Source: JBEKIK01 sp050013075 (GTDB lineage Bacteria; Planctomycetota; Planctomycetia; Pirellulales; Thermoguttaceae). From it: DNA of 47,085 nt. The position numbers and the translations under genes were made by a program. Of this stretch, positions 40,346 through 47,085 are shown piece after piece. The DNA is taken from positions 1 to 47,085 of the forward strand of contig JBEKFZ010000027.1 in NCBI GenBank assembly GCA_050013075.1. Direction: 5' to 3'. The number at the start of each line of letters is the position of its first letter. Within the stretch, counting starts at the first letter, position 1. The notes under the pieces were generated by a model. It searched no databases, was not told the DNA's origin, and was given only the letters and a program-made list of their open reading frames with translations.

Positions 40346-41548
40346 TTATTGACCTGCGCTTTGTTTTGCCCCGAAGCAGAGCAGGTCGCCTTGGGTGGTG
40401 CCGATCACAAGACGCCCGGCGGCGACGGCGGGAGAGGCGAGAATGGCACCGCCGGCTTGATAGTCCCATAGTTTTCGGCCGGTTTTGATATCCAGGGCGT
40501 ATAGGCGGCCGTCGGCGGAACCCACGAAAACCCGCCGTCCGACAACAACCGGCGAACTATCGACGCGGCCTTTAGTAGCAAAGGTCCACAAAGGCCGGCC
40601 GGTTTTCGGGTCCAGGGCACGAACGAGCTTGTCGCGCGAGCCGATGATCACCGCATCCGCTGTAACGGCGGCCGAGGAGATATTCTCCGCAACCTCATTT
40701 TCCGCCCGGCGGCGCCACAAGATTTTCGATAGTTTTGCGTCGATGGCGTAATAGTCTCCGCTCTGGTCGCCCAAATAGATTTTGCCGTTAAAAATGGCCG
40801 GCGCGGAGCCGGTGGGCGAATGGATTTCCACCTCGCTTAGCTTATTTCCGGTTTTTAGATCGAGGACGTGCAATTTTCCGTCGCAACCGCCCACGTAGCA
40901 TCGGCCATCGAGCGCTGTGGAAAAACAGCGGATCTCGTATTCGCTTTCAAACTTCCATGCCAACTTGCCCCCCGCGATATCGAGACAGTAGAGATTGTAA
41001 TCCCGGGAACCGAAGATTACACGATTGCCCTGAAAATTCGGGCTGGAATCGATTTCACCGTCTGTATCGAAATTCCACAGTTCCTTGCCGGATGCGGCAT
41101 CGACGCAATGGAACCGTCCGTCGGTGTCGCCGATGAACACCCGCTTCTGATACACGCCGGGCGAGGCTTTAAACGTTGATTGAGTGGGAAAGGCCCAGCG
41201 TTGTTTGCCGGAAGCCAGATCGATGGCATAGAGATCTCCGTCCAAACAGCCGACGTAGACAATCCCCTCGGCTATGACGGCGGTCGATTCGAATCCGCCT
41301 TTGGGCGGAGTGAAACGCCAGAGTAGTTCCAGTTTTTCGGGCAGATCGCTTTTTGCCACGCCGGTGGCTTGGGCGTCGCCGCGAAAAAGCGGCCAGGAAT
41401 CGTTCGATAAATAAGGAACCATCACCGGTTTAGGACCGGTGGAATTATCGGAGACGTCGGTTGGAGTACGCGAGACGCAGGAAACAAATAAAAATGACGA
41501 AACGAGCGGATAGAATACCGCCCAGCGGAATAATGCTGTCTTCATCAT
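40346..41548 (-). CDS. PQQ-like beta-propeller lipoprotein
   Basis: The 400-residue protein has a lipoprotein signal (LVSSFLFVSC, Cys24). It then has about eight repeats with YVGCLDGDLYAIDLASGKQRW, YVGGCDGKLHVLDLKTG and FVGSADGRLYALDIKTGRKLW, typical of PQQ-binding-like or BamB-like propellers. Enzymes with PQQ would have extra catalytic residues that I do not see, so a structural or protein-binding role, as for BamB, is more likely. It probably is anchored in a membrane facing the periplasm. The next gene downstream is DUF1559; spacing is 190 bp with its own promoter. Confidence 0.88.
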   Translation of the reverse strand: MMKTALFRWAVFYPLVSSFLFVSCVSRTPTDVSDNSTGPKPVMVPYLSNDSWPLFRGDAQATGVAKSDLPEKLELLWRFTPPKGGFESTAVIAEGIVYVGCLDGDLYAIDLASGKQRWAFPTQSTFKASPGVYQKRVFIGDTDGRFHCVDAASGKELWNFDTDGEIDSSPNFQGNRVIFGSRDYNLYCLDIAGGKLAWKFESEYEIRCFSTALDGRCYVGGCDGKLHVLDLKTGNKLSEVEIHSPTGSAPAIFNGKIYLGDQSGDYYAIDAKLSKILWRRRAENEVAENISSAAVTADAVIIGSRDKLVRALDPKTGRPLWTFATKGRVDSSPVVVGRRVFVGSADGRLYALDIKTGRKLWDYQAGGAILASPAVAAGRLVIGTTQGDLLCFGAKQSAGQ

Positions 41549-41594
41549 TCGAGGAAAGTAATCACGGCACGAGTGCCGGAGCTAAACACCGACG

Positions 41595-42077
41595 TCAGGG
41601 CGTATTCGGAGTATTGGTCGGGTTGGGCATGGCGCTAAGCTGGGAAAGGACTTGAAGCAGGCTGTTTAAATGGGCCATGCGCGGGCCAAAACGGTCGACA
41701 AATTCGTTGAGCATGAATTCGCCGTCCATGAGCGACTCGTAATTAGCGCTGATTTCCTGGGTAAGAGTTTCCAGGAATTCGGTTTGCACCTTGCCAAGGG
41801 CCTCGGTGGCTACGCGGCAACTCCGCGCCAAATGCGGATTGGCTTGTTTCCATTGTCCCAATTCGGTGGCGCGTTGTTTTCCCGCTGCGCTAAGCTGATT
41901 GACCAGTTCCTCGAGCAGTTCGTTTTGCCGATCCTGGGCAGAGAGAAGTTCGTGCAAGATTCTGGTTTGCTCGGCCATTTCGCCGCGGGCGGACTGGGGC
42001 GCCGGAGGATAGGCGTTGGGTGAAACGTCGATTTGACTATATAGTGATTGACGAGTGCGTACTTGCTCTTGATTCAT
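41595..42077 (-). CDS. Helical, probably coiled-coil protein of unknown function
   Basis: I start at the ATG at 42077 with AGGGG upstream; 160 residues begin MNQEQVRTRQSLYSQIDVSP. Residues ~35-150 are amphipathic helices (QTRILHELLSAQDRQNELLE) and the end is a short Pro/Asn/Thr tail. It has no signal peptide. No family is recognised. The downstream neighbour is the PQQ-like lipoprotein, 46 bp away on the same strand. Confidence 0.65.
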   Translation of the reverse strand: MNQEQVRTRQSLYSQIDVSPNAYPPAPQSARGEMAEQTRILHELLSAQDRQNELLEELVNQLSAAGKQRATELGQWKQANPHLARSCRVATEALGKVQTEFLETLTQEISANYESLMDGEFMLNEFVDRFGPRMAHLNSLLQVLSQLSAMPNPTNTPNTP

Positions 42078-42400
42078 AATAAGCATCCCCTGAAACAAAA
42101 CATTCCATTCAAATCCAGTATAACCATAAATCACATAAAAAGTCGAGTACCTGCGCTATGATATTTGCCGGAAAAATACAAAAGTACGCTTTTGGAATTG
42201 GTTGATAAAAACGACTCTAACACCTTGACGTATCTACAGTTAGGGCATTTTTTATTGACTCGAAGGTCCTGAAAATATAATTCCGTTCCCTTGGCGTTAA
42301 AGTCGTTGTTGCTCTGTACCCGATCCCCCTGGAGGCTACTTCTGCCTGTGAAGTAATGCTCAGAGATTGCGCAGTCTGGATAATATAAAGAAAATAGAGC

Positions 42401-42976
42401 ATGACGATGAGCAGCATCGAAAGGAAATCAAAGCCGGCGCTGGGATTTTTGACAATAATCAATAATCCGCAGCATGGATTTTTCGGCGGGTATTTAATTC
42501 TGAATATGTCGGGACTTCCTTTGGAGTTCCATTGTACTGCGCCGATCAAGCCTAATCGGGCGCAAGAAATTCTTTACGGGCCGACTCTGGAAAACTTCCT
42601 GTACGGCGAGCAGATTGGGCAGACGTTGCTCAGGCAGTCGGGCTGCGAGCCGCTGGTGGTTTGCACCGATTGCGAGCCGGCATTGGCGGTCCGTCAGTAT
42701 GTTTCCTGGCCCGTGGTGTTGGTGCTTCCACCCGAGCAATCGGTCACAATTGAGAGCGAGCACAGAATCCTCCGCATCGACCGCCCGCACGGTAGCGGAC
42801 CGAATTTGCTGACGTTCGAATTGGGCCGCAATCGACTGGCCTTGCCTGCAAGGGCCGAAGATCAGCGACAAGTAATCCAGCAGCGGCTTAGCGAGTTGGT
42901 CGAGGCATTCGATCTGTCCGAGCCTTTCGGGCGTATTCGTGAAGCCATTGAAGAGGCACAACAGGCCGTGCGATGA
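42401..42976 (+). CDS. Unknown protein coupled to a SNF2 helicase
   Basis: The 191-residue protein starts MTMSSIERKSKPALGFLTII; an ATG two codons later is an alternative. It has beta-rich N-terminal sequence (GYLILNMSGLPLEFHCTAPIKP) and helical C-terminal sequence (QQRLSELVEAFDLSEPFG) with one CTDC motif. The stop overlaps the start of the helicase by four bases (ATGA), so the proteins are made together and may form a complex. No family is recognised. Confidence 0.75.
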   Translation: MTMSSIERKSKPALGFLTIINNPQHGFFGGYLILNMSGLPLEFHCTAPIKPNRAQEILYGPTLENFLYGEQIGQTLLRQSGCEPLVVCTDCEPALAVRQYVSWPVVLVLPPEQSVTIESEHRILRIDRPHGSGPNLLTFELGRNRLALPARAEDQRQVIQQRLSELVEAFDLSEPFGRIREAIEEAQQAVR

Positions 42977-44772
42977 GCAAAAATGCAAATGGTCTGAACC
43001 CGAGCGAATCGATGCGGCAATTTTCCTGGCAAGGAAATTCATTTCCGGCCGTGTTCAGCGTGGATTTGCAGGTCGATTCTGTAATTAGAACAATTGATTT
43101 AAGCGATCAATTGTACCCGGCCAAACCAGCGGTAATCTCACTGCCAGTTGTTGACAATGTGCCTCGGGCGATAACAATTCCCATTACATGCACGGCCGTT
43201 CGCGTGCGAAGTTTTATCTTCCCGGATCCGGCGGAGAAGCCGGCGCCGGCCGGTGCGGCCGCAGGGCGTCCATCGAAACGATCGGTCGTCCCGATATCAC
43301 GGCAATCGGCTCGCTCAACCCGCATCAAACCGCCTGGCGACGTTATCAAGCTGGAAGACCGGCTCAATTACCTGTTGCAGCCGTCATTGGAATCGCTGTT
43401 AAGCCAGGGGGCATTGACGTTTCCCTGCCGGCCGTACCCGTATCAATTCGAGGGCATGGCCTTTCTATATCCAAGACACGCCGCCATTTTGGCCGACGAA
43501 ATGGGATTGGGCAAAACCATGCAGGCCATCACGGCCATTCGACTTCTACTCCATCGGCTCGAAGTCCGCCGCGTGCTGCTGGTTTGTCCCAAGTCGCTGG
43601 TGACCAACTGGCAGCGGGAATTTCAACAGTGGGCCCCTGAAGTGCCGGTGATGGCGATCGAAGGCGATCAGGCCAAACGCGCCTGGCAATGGCAAATACC
43701 GGACGTGCCCGTGCGTATCGCCAATTATGAAATTCTTCTGCGTGATCGGGAGATTTATGAGAATAATCAGCCGGTGAATTTCGATTTAGTGCTGCTCGAT
43801 GAATCGCAGCGGATAAAAAATCGCTTGGGCGCGACGAGCCAGATTGTGCGTTCGATATCGCGCAAGCGGAGTTGGGCCTTGACCGGCACGCCCGTGGAAA
43901 ACAGCACCGACGACCTGGTGGGCATATTCGAGTTTCTTGCCCCGGGATTTCTCTCGCCGGATATGAAGCCGCGGAAAATGGGCCGCACGATAAGCGACTA
44001 TATTTTGCGGCGAACAAAGGACCAGGTGCTCGCCGATCTGCCGCCTAGAATAATTCACGACGAACAACTGGACCTGACGCCCGAACAGCGCGAAACCTAC
44101 AAGTTGGCCGAGGACGAGGGAGTGCTGCGATTGACGCAGTTGGGCACGTCGGCGACCATTCGGCACGTATTCGAGTTGGTTTTGCGTTTGAAGCAGATCT
44201 GCAATTTCGATCCCGCCACCGGGGCCAGCGCGAAACTCGAGCGCCTGGAGGCCGATTTGGAGGAAATCGCCCAAAGCGGACGCAAGGCAATTGTTTTTAG
44301 TCAATGGGTGAGCGCGATTGAAAAACTAAGCGGGCATCTGGCCCAATTCGGCCCGCTGGAATATCACGGGCGGATTCCGACCGGTCGGCGCGACGGCATC
44401 ATCGAGCGATTCCGCTCGGACGATTCCAGCCACGTGTTACTTATGACCTACGGCGCCGGCGGCGTGGGTTTGAACCTGCAAATGGCCAATTACGTGTTTC
44501 TTTTCGACCGCTGGTGGAACCCGGCCGTCGAGGATCAGGCGATAAACCGCGCGCATCGCATCGGCATCGACGGGCCGGTGTACGTGACGCGATTCTTAAT
44601 GCTCGACACCATCGAAGAGCGCATCGAGCGGATCCTGCAAGAGAAGCGCGATCTTTTCGACACCATCTTCTCCGACACCACCCCCCATCAAAAATTGGGT
44701 CTAACGCAAGAAGAACTCTTCGGCCTCTTCCAAATCAAATGCCCAACCGCCCCAATCGACAAAGCGGCATAA
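42973..44772 (+). CDS. SNF2-family DNA translocase/helicase
   Basis: SNF2 proteins use ATP to move along double-stranded DNA or remodel bound proteins. The 599-residue protein has a beta-rich N-terminal ~150 residues, then motif I DEMGLGKTMQA (about 176), motif II LLDESQR, motif III TGTPVENS, and the helicase C domain with QWVSAIEKL, GAGGVGLNLQMA and the arginine-finger motif QAINRAHRIG. Motif II is DESQ where DEAH or DEGH is common; this variant occurs in bacterial SNF2 proteins. There is no SWIM domain. It pairs with the unknown gene upstream. Its role in repair or transcription is not told by sequence. Confidence 0.9.
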   Translation: MSKNANGLNPSESMRQFSWQGNSFPAVFSVDLQVDSVIRTIDLSDQLYPAKPAVISLPVVDNVPRAITIPITCTAVRVRSFIFPDPAEKPAPAGAAAGRPSKRSVVPISRQSARSTRIKPPGDVIKLEDRLNYLLQPSLESLLSQGALTFPCRPYPYQFEGMAFLYPRHAAILADEMGLGKTMQAITAIRLLLHRLEVRRVLLVCPKSLVTNWQREFQQWAPEVPVMAIEGDQAKRAWQWQIPDVPVRIANYEILLRDREIYENNQPVNFDLVLLDESQRIKNRLGATSQIVRSISRKRSWALTGTPVENSTDDLVGIFEFLAPGFLSPDMKPRKMGRTISDYILRRTKDQVLADLPPRIIHDEQLDLTPEQRETYKLAEDEGVLRLTQLGTSATIRHVFELVLRLKQICNFDPATGASAKLERLEADLEEIAQSGRKAIVFSQWVSAIEKLSGHLAQFGPLEYHGRIPTGRRDGIIERFRSDDSSHVLLMTYGAGGVGLNLQMANYVFLFDRWWNPAVEDQAINRAHRIGIDGPVYVTRFLMLDTIEERIERILQEKRDLFDTIFSDTTPHQKLGLTQEELFGLFQIKCPTAPIDKAA

Positions 44773-44778
44773 CTCGAG

Positions 44779-44796
44779 CGCGACCACTGGTCGCGG
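44779..44796 (+). repeat. CCGCGAC hairpin repeat (family C)
   Basis: CGCGACC-ACT-GGTCGCG, six bases after the helicase stop codon. It may act as a 3' structure. Confidence 0.75.
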
Positions 44797-44847
44797 TTTG
44801 TATACAATTTACGATAAATCGCATCCTCTGGATACCACCCGACAGGA

Positions 44848-44868
44848 CATAGTATATTATAGACTATG
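44848..44868 (+). promoter_or_regulatory. Palindrome and -10 box over the mnmG start codon
   Basis: CATAGT and ACTATG (44848-44853 and 44863-44868) are inverted around TATTATAG; the right arm includes the ATG itself. TATTAT (44855-44860) ends five nt before the ATG and no ribosome site is near, which hints at a leaderless mRNA. A -35 box was not found. Confidence 0.35.
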
Positions 44869-46737
44869 CTCTCTCATAAATATGATTTCGACGTCATTGT
44901 AATTGGCGGCGGGCACGCGGGGGTGGAGGCTGCGCTGGCCTCTGCGAGGATGGGGGCTAAGACGGTGCTGCTGACGAGTAATTTAGATACCATCGCGCAG
45001 ATGAGCTGCAATCCGGCAATTGGTGGCGTGGGCAAAGGGCATATCGTGCGGGAAATCGACGCCTTGGGCGGGGCGATGGGGCGGGCGATCGACAAGACGG
45101 CAATCCAGTTTCGAATGCTTAATCGGCGCAAAGGGCCGGCAATGCACGGGCCGCGTGCGCAGGCCGATAAATGGGCTTATCAGCGGGAAATTAAGCGAAT
45201 TGTCGAATCACAGCCGGGATTGTCGCTGCGGCAAGAGACTGCCGATGATCTGATCACGGAACAGTCCGGCGGAACGATGCGCGTGGTTGGCGTGCGTGTG
45301 TTGGGCGATGCCGTGTACCGCGCGAAGGCGGTTATTTTGTGCGCGGGTACGTTCATGCAGGGCTTATTGCATGTGGGCGAGACAACCATGCCCGGCGGCC
45401 GAATGGGCGAACCGACATACGCCGGATTGAGTCGGGCATTGGCGGGTTTGGGATTTACCATCGGCCGCTTCAAGACCGGCACCCCGCCGCGAATAAACGG
45501 GCGCACGATCGATTATTCCAAGGCTGAATTCCAAGGCGGCGATGATGAGCCTGAACCGTTTTCATTTATGACGGATCAGGTAGAGTGTCAGCAGATTCCT
45601 TGCTGGATCACATACACCAGCGAGGCGGTGCATGAACTGGTGCGGGCGAATCTGCATCGGGCACCGATGTTTACGGGCCAGATTCAATCGACCGGTCCGC
45701 GATACTGTCCTTCGCTGGAGACCAAAATTGTCCGTTTTGCCGACAAAACGCGGCATCAATTGTTTTTGGAGCCGGAAGGAAGGCATACACACGAGGTTTA
45801 CGTCAACGGATTGGCGACGAGTTTGCCCCGCGACGTGCAAGAGGCGATGCTGCGATTCATTCCCGGCTTGGAAAACGCCGAAATCCTCCGCTATGGTTAC
45901 GCTATTGAATACGATTATCTTCCGCCCGATCAGTTGCAGATTTCGCTGGAAACAAAGCGCGTGGCCGGATTATATCTGGCGGGTCAGGTAAACGGAACGA
46001 CGGGTTACGAGGAGGCGGCCGCTCAAGGATTGATGGCGGGTGTGAATGCGGCGCTGGCATTAAAGGGAAAAGAACCGCTTGTGCTCGCGCGGCATCAGGC
46101 TTACATCGGGGTGATGATCGACGATCTGGCGACCCGGGGCGTGGACGAGCCGTATCGGATGTTCACCAGCCGTGCCGAATATCGCTTGATGCTCAGGCAG
46201 GACAACGCCGATCGCCGACTCACGCCGTTGGCCTACGATTTGGGCCTGGTGGACTCTCAGCGATGGAATAAGTTCCAAGCTAAAAAGCAGGAGATCGAGC
46301 GAATAACGAAACTTCTGGAAAATACATACGAAGGATCAATTTCGTTGGCCAAGATGCTCAGGCGACCGGAAGCAATCTGGAAAGACGCCTCCGACAGGTT
46401 GCCGGAATTAAGCGAGGTATCGACCGAGGTTGCCCGGCAGGTGCAGTACGATGCCAAATATGCCGGATATATTGCTCGGCAGCAGATCGACATCCAACGG
46501 CAACAGCGTTTGGCGGCGCGGCGGATACCAGATGTTTTGGATTACAACACGATACCGCATTTGCGACAGGAAGCGAGGGAAAAACTTGCTCGGGTCAGGC
46601 CGGCGGACCTGGCTCAAGCCGGCCGGATTAGCGGAATCACGCCGGCGGATATTGCTGTTTTGATGATTCACTTGCAAGGGGCGAGGGGCAAGGGGAAAGT
46701 GGACAGCAGTCAGCGGACAGTGGAAGGTGGGCAGTGA
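44866..46737 (+). CDS. mnmG: tRNA uridine-5-carboxymethylaminomethyl(34) synthesis enzyme MnmG
   Basis: MnmG, with MnmE, makes cmnm5U34 in the anticodon of some tRNAs, using FAD and methylene-THF or glycine. The 623-residue protein has the FAD motif GGGHAGVEAALASARMG, CNPAIGGVGKGHIVREIDALG, MLNRRKGPAMHGPRAQADK and GRMGEPTY. The C-terminal helical domain reads IPDVLDYNTIPHLRQEAREK to AVLMIHLQ. The last ~19 residues (GARGKGKVDSSQRTVEGGQ) come from a GTGGACAGT-type repeat and are not conserved; the ancestral stop was probably earlier. mnmE and rsmG are not in the window. Confidence 0.96.
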   Translation: MLSHKYDFDVIVIGGGHAGVEAALASARMGAKTVLLTSNLDTIAQMSCNPAIGGVGKGHIVREIDALGGAMGRAIDKTAIQFRMLNRRKGPAMHGPRAQADKWAYQREIKRIVESQPGLSLRQETADDLITEQSGGTMRVVGVRVLGDAVYRAKAVILCAGTFMQGLLHVGETTMPGGRMGEPTYAGLSRALAGLGFTIGRFKTGTPPRINGRTIDYSKAEFQGGDDEPEPFSFMTDQVECQQIPCWITYTSEAVHELVRANLHRAPMFTGQIQSTGPRYCPSLETKIVRFADKTRHQLFLEPEGRHTHEVYVNGLATSLPRDVQEAMLRFIPGLENAEILRYGYAIEYDYLPPDQLQISLETKRVAGLYLAGQVNGTTGYEEAAAQGLMAGVNAALALKGKEPLVLARHQAYIGVMIDDLATRGVDEPYRMFTSRAEYRLMLRQDNADRRLTPLAYDLGLVDSQRWNKFQAKKQEIERITKLLENTYEGSISLAKMLRRPEAIWKDASDRLPELSEVSTEVARQVQYDAKYAGYIARQQIDIQRQQRLAARRIPDVLDYNTIPHLRQEAREKLARVRPADLAQAGRISGITPADIAVLMIHLQGARGKGKVDSSQRTVEGGQ

Positions 46738-46753
46738 ACAGTGTACGGTGAGC
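46699..46753 (+). repeat. GTGGACAGT-type repeat at the end of mnmG (family D)
   Basis: GTGGACAGCAGTCAGCGGAC and further imperfect copies run through the last codons of mnmG and about 16 bp past its stop. A degraded family B motif (GGCACCATGCGGGGCATG) follows at 46755. Confidence 0.7.
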
Positions 46754-46948
46754 AGGCACCATGCGGGGCATGATCTGCGAGTGGTAAACTTTTTAGTCGC
46801 CCTTTTCATGCAATCGGCAAGATCTATGCGTTATCCCCAAGTCGCGTTATTGCCCTACTTTACCTGGACTCAGAAAATTATATTATAATAATGGCGACAA
46901 AATCTATAAGGTCTTGTGGTTAATAGACTTATAAACTTTTGACTCATA
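46754..46948. other. Spacer before the right-edge gene
   Basis: AT-rich after 46790; apart from the degraded hairpin motif at 46755 I see no gene or repeat. Confidence 0.45.
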
Positions 46949-46976
46949 TTGACAGGAGCGGGAAGATAGCTATAAT
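46949..46976 (+). promoter_or_regulatory. Consensus sigma70 promoter at the right edge
   Basis: Perfect TTGACA (46949-46954) and perfect TATAAT (46971-46976) with a 16-bp spacer. This is the best promoter in the window and points off the right edge. Confidence 0.8.
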
Positions 46977-47000
46977 TAAGCCCGATTGGTAAGTTCGGTA

Positions 47001-47085
47001 ATGTCGGAAGGACCGGATGAGCCTGTTATTTATACGCAGCGTAGTGAAGTAAGAGATTTGCGAATACGGCGAATTCAAGGCGATT
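47001..47085 (+). CDS. Partial ORF at the right edge
   Basis: The ATG at 47001 opens a frame that stays open to the end of the window (28 codons, beginning MSEGPDEPVIYTQRSEVRDL). A consensus promoter places the transcript start about 18 nt upstream. The ribosome site is weak (GGTAAG at a distance of eight or so). An alternative ATG at 47016 in another frame stops after 11 codons. The N-terminus is hydrophilic and unrecognised; too little is visible for a function. Confidence 0.5.
   Translation, partial: MSEGPDEPVIYTQRSEVRDLRIRRIQGD

Overview
The window looks like a chromosomal segment of a planctomycete (Planctomycetota). This is an inference from gene content: a DUF1559 pilin-like protein with an N-terminal methylation motif, secretin-like proteins of a planctomycete type, a free-standing RNA polymerase alpha-CTD protein, a Tyr/Cys-rich repetitive secreted protein, and a second, Cys-less ketoacyl synthase. 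No rRNA, tRNA, CRISPR array or phage was seen. Most of the DNA is ordinary housekeeping sequence, but the gaps between genes are unusually rich in several families of small dispersed palindromic repeats.

Layout. 1-3756 (minus): a giant secretin-like exported protein that runs off the left edge with a Gly/Asn repeat tail. 4117-5773 (minus): dapA and pdxJ. 6096-6443 (plus): a small unknown gene. 6702-15634 (minus): yebC, a TPR lipoprotein-or-exported protein, a degenerate HhH-GPD protein, rbfA, infB and nusA, with a good sigma70-like promoter before nusA. 16155-18572 (plus): a lone exported GH2 glycosidase. 18792-20111 (minus): a ketoacyl-synthase paralogue lacking the catalytic Cys. 20611-24440 (plus): rpmF-fabD-fabG-acpP-fabF. 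24462-25348: a REP-associated tyrosine transposase (RAYT-like) framed by repeat arrays. 25410-27734 (minus): a UvrD/PcrA helicase, divergent from an alpha-CTD protein (27850) that leads a run of membrane, arrestin-like and P-loop genes. 31092-37480 (plus): a Tyr/Cys repeat protein, a DRG-type GTPase with TGS domain, PolX, a lipoprotein and a small secretin-like protein. 37855-39045 (plus): a PilT-type ATPase. 39110-42077 (minus): DUF1559 pilin-like protein, PQQ-type propeller lipoprotein and a coiled-coil protein. 42401-46737 (plus): an unknown gene coupled to a SNF2 helicase, then mnmG. A consensus promoter and a partial ORF lie at the right edge.

The most notable system is the repeat network. 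The RAYT-like gene sits between two 111-bp direct repeats (8 mismatches by eye) that contain head-to-head copies of a GC-rich core (AGAGCCGGGCCGTGTCG and its inverse). The same core forms the middle of a 126-127 bp element present five times elsewhere in the window, each copy ending in the 13-bp inverted repeat TATTGAGTCTCAG. Copies sit in the fabD-fabG gap, upstream of yebC and directly upstream of the DRG GTPase start, so they probably affect mRNA structure or expression. Separate repeat families (a CCGCGAC hairpin, an ACCATGC hairpin, a GTGGACAGT repeat always just after stop codons, and GGGATTA repeats) share the same gaps.

Genes work together mainly in fatty acid synthesis (fabD, fabG, acpP, fabF, plus the Cys-less KAS as a possible partner), translation and transcription elongation (nusA, infB, rbfA, rpmF, mnmG, yebC), and the cell envelope (secretin-like proteins, PilT ATPase, pilin-like protein).
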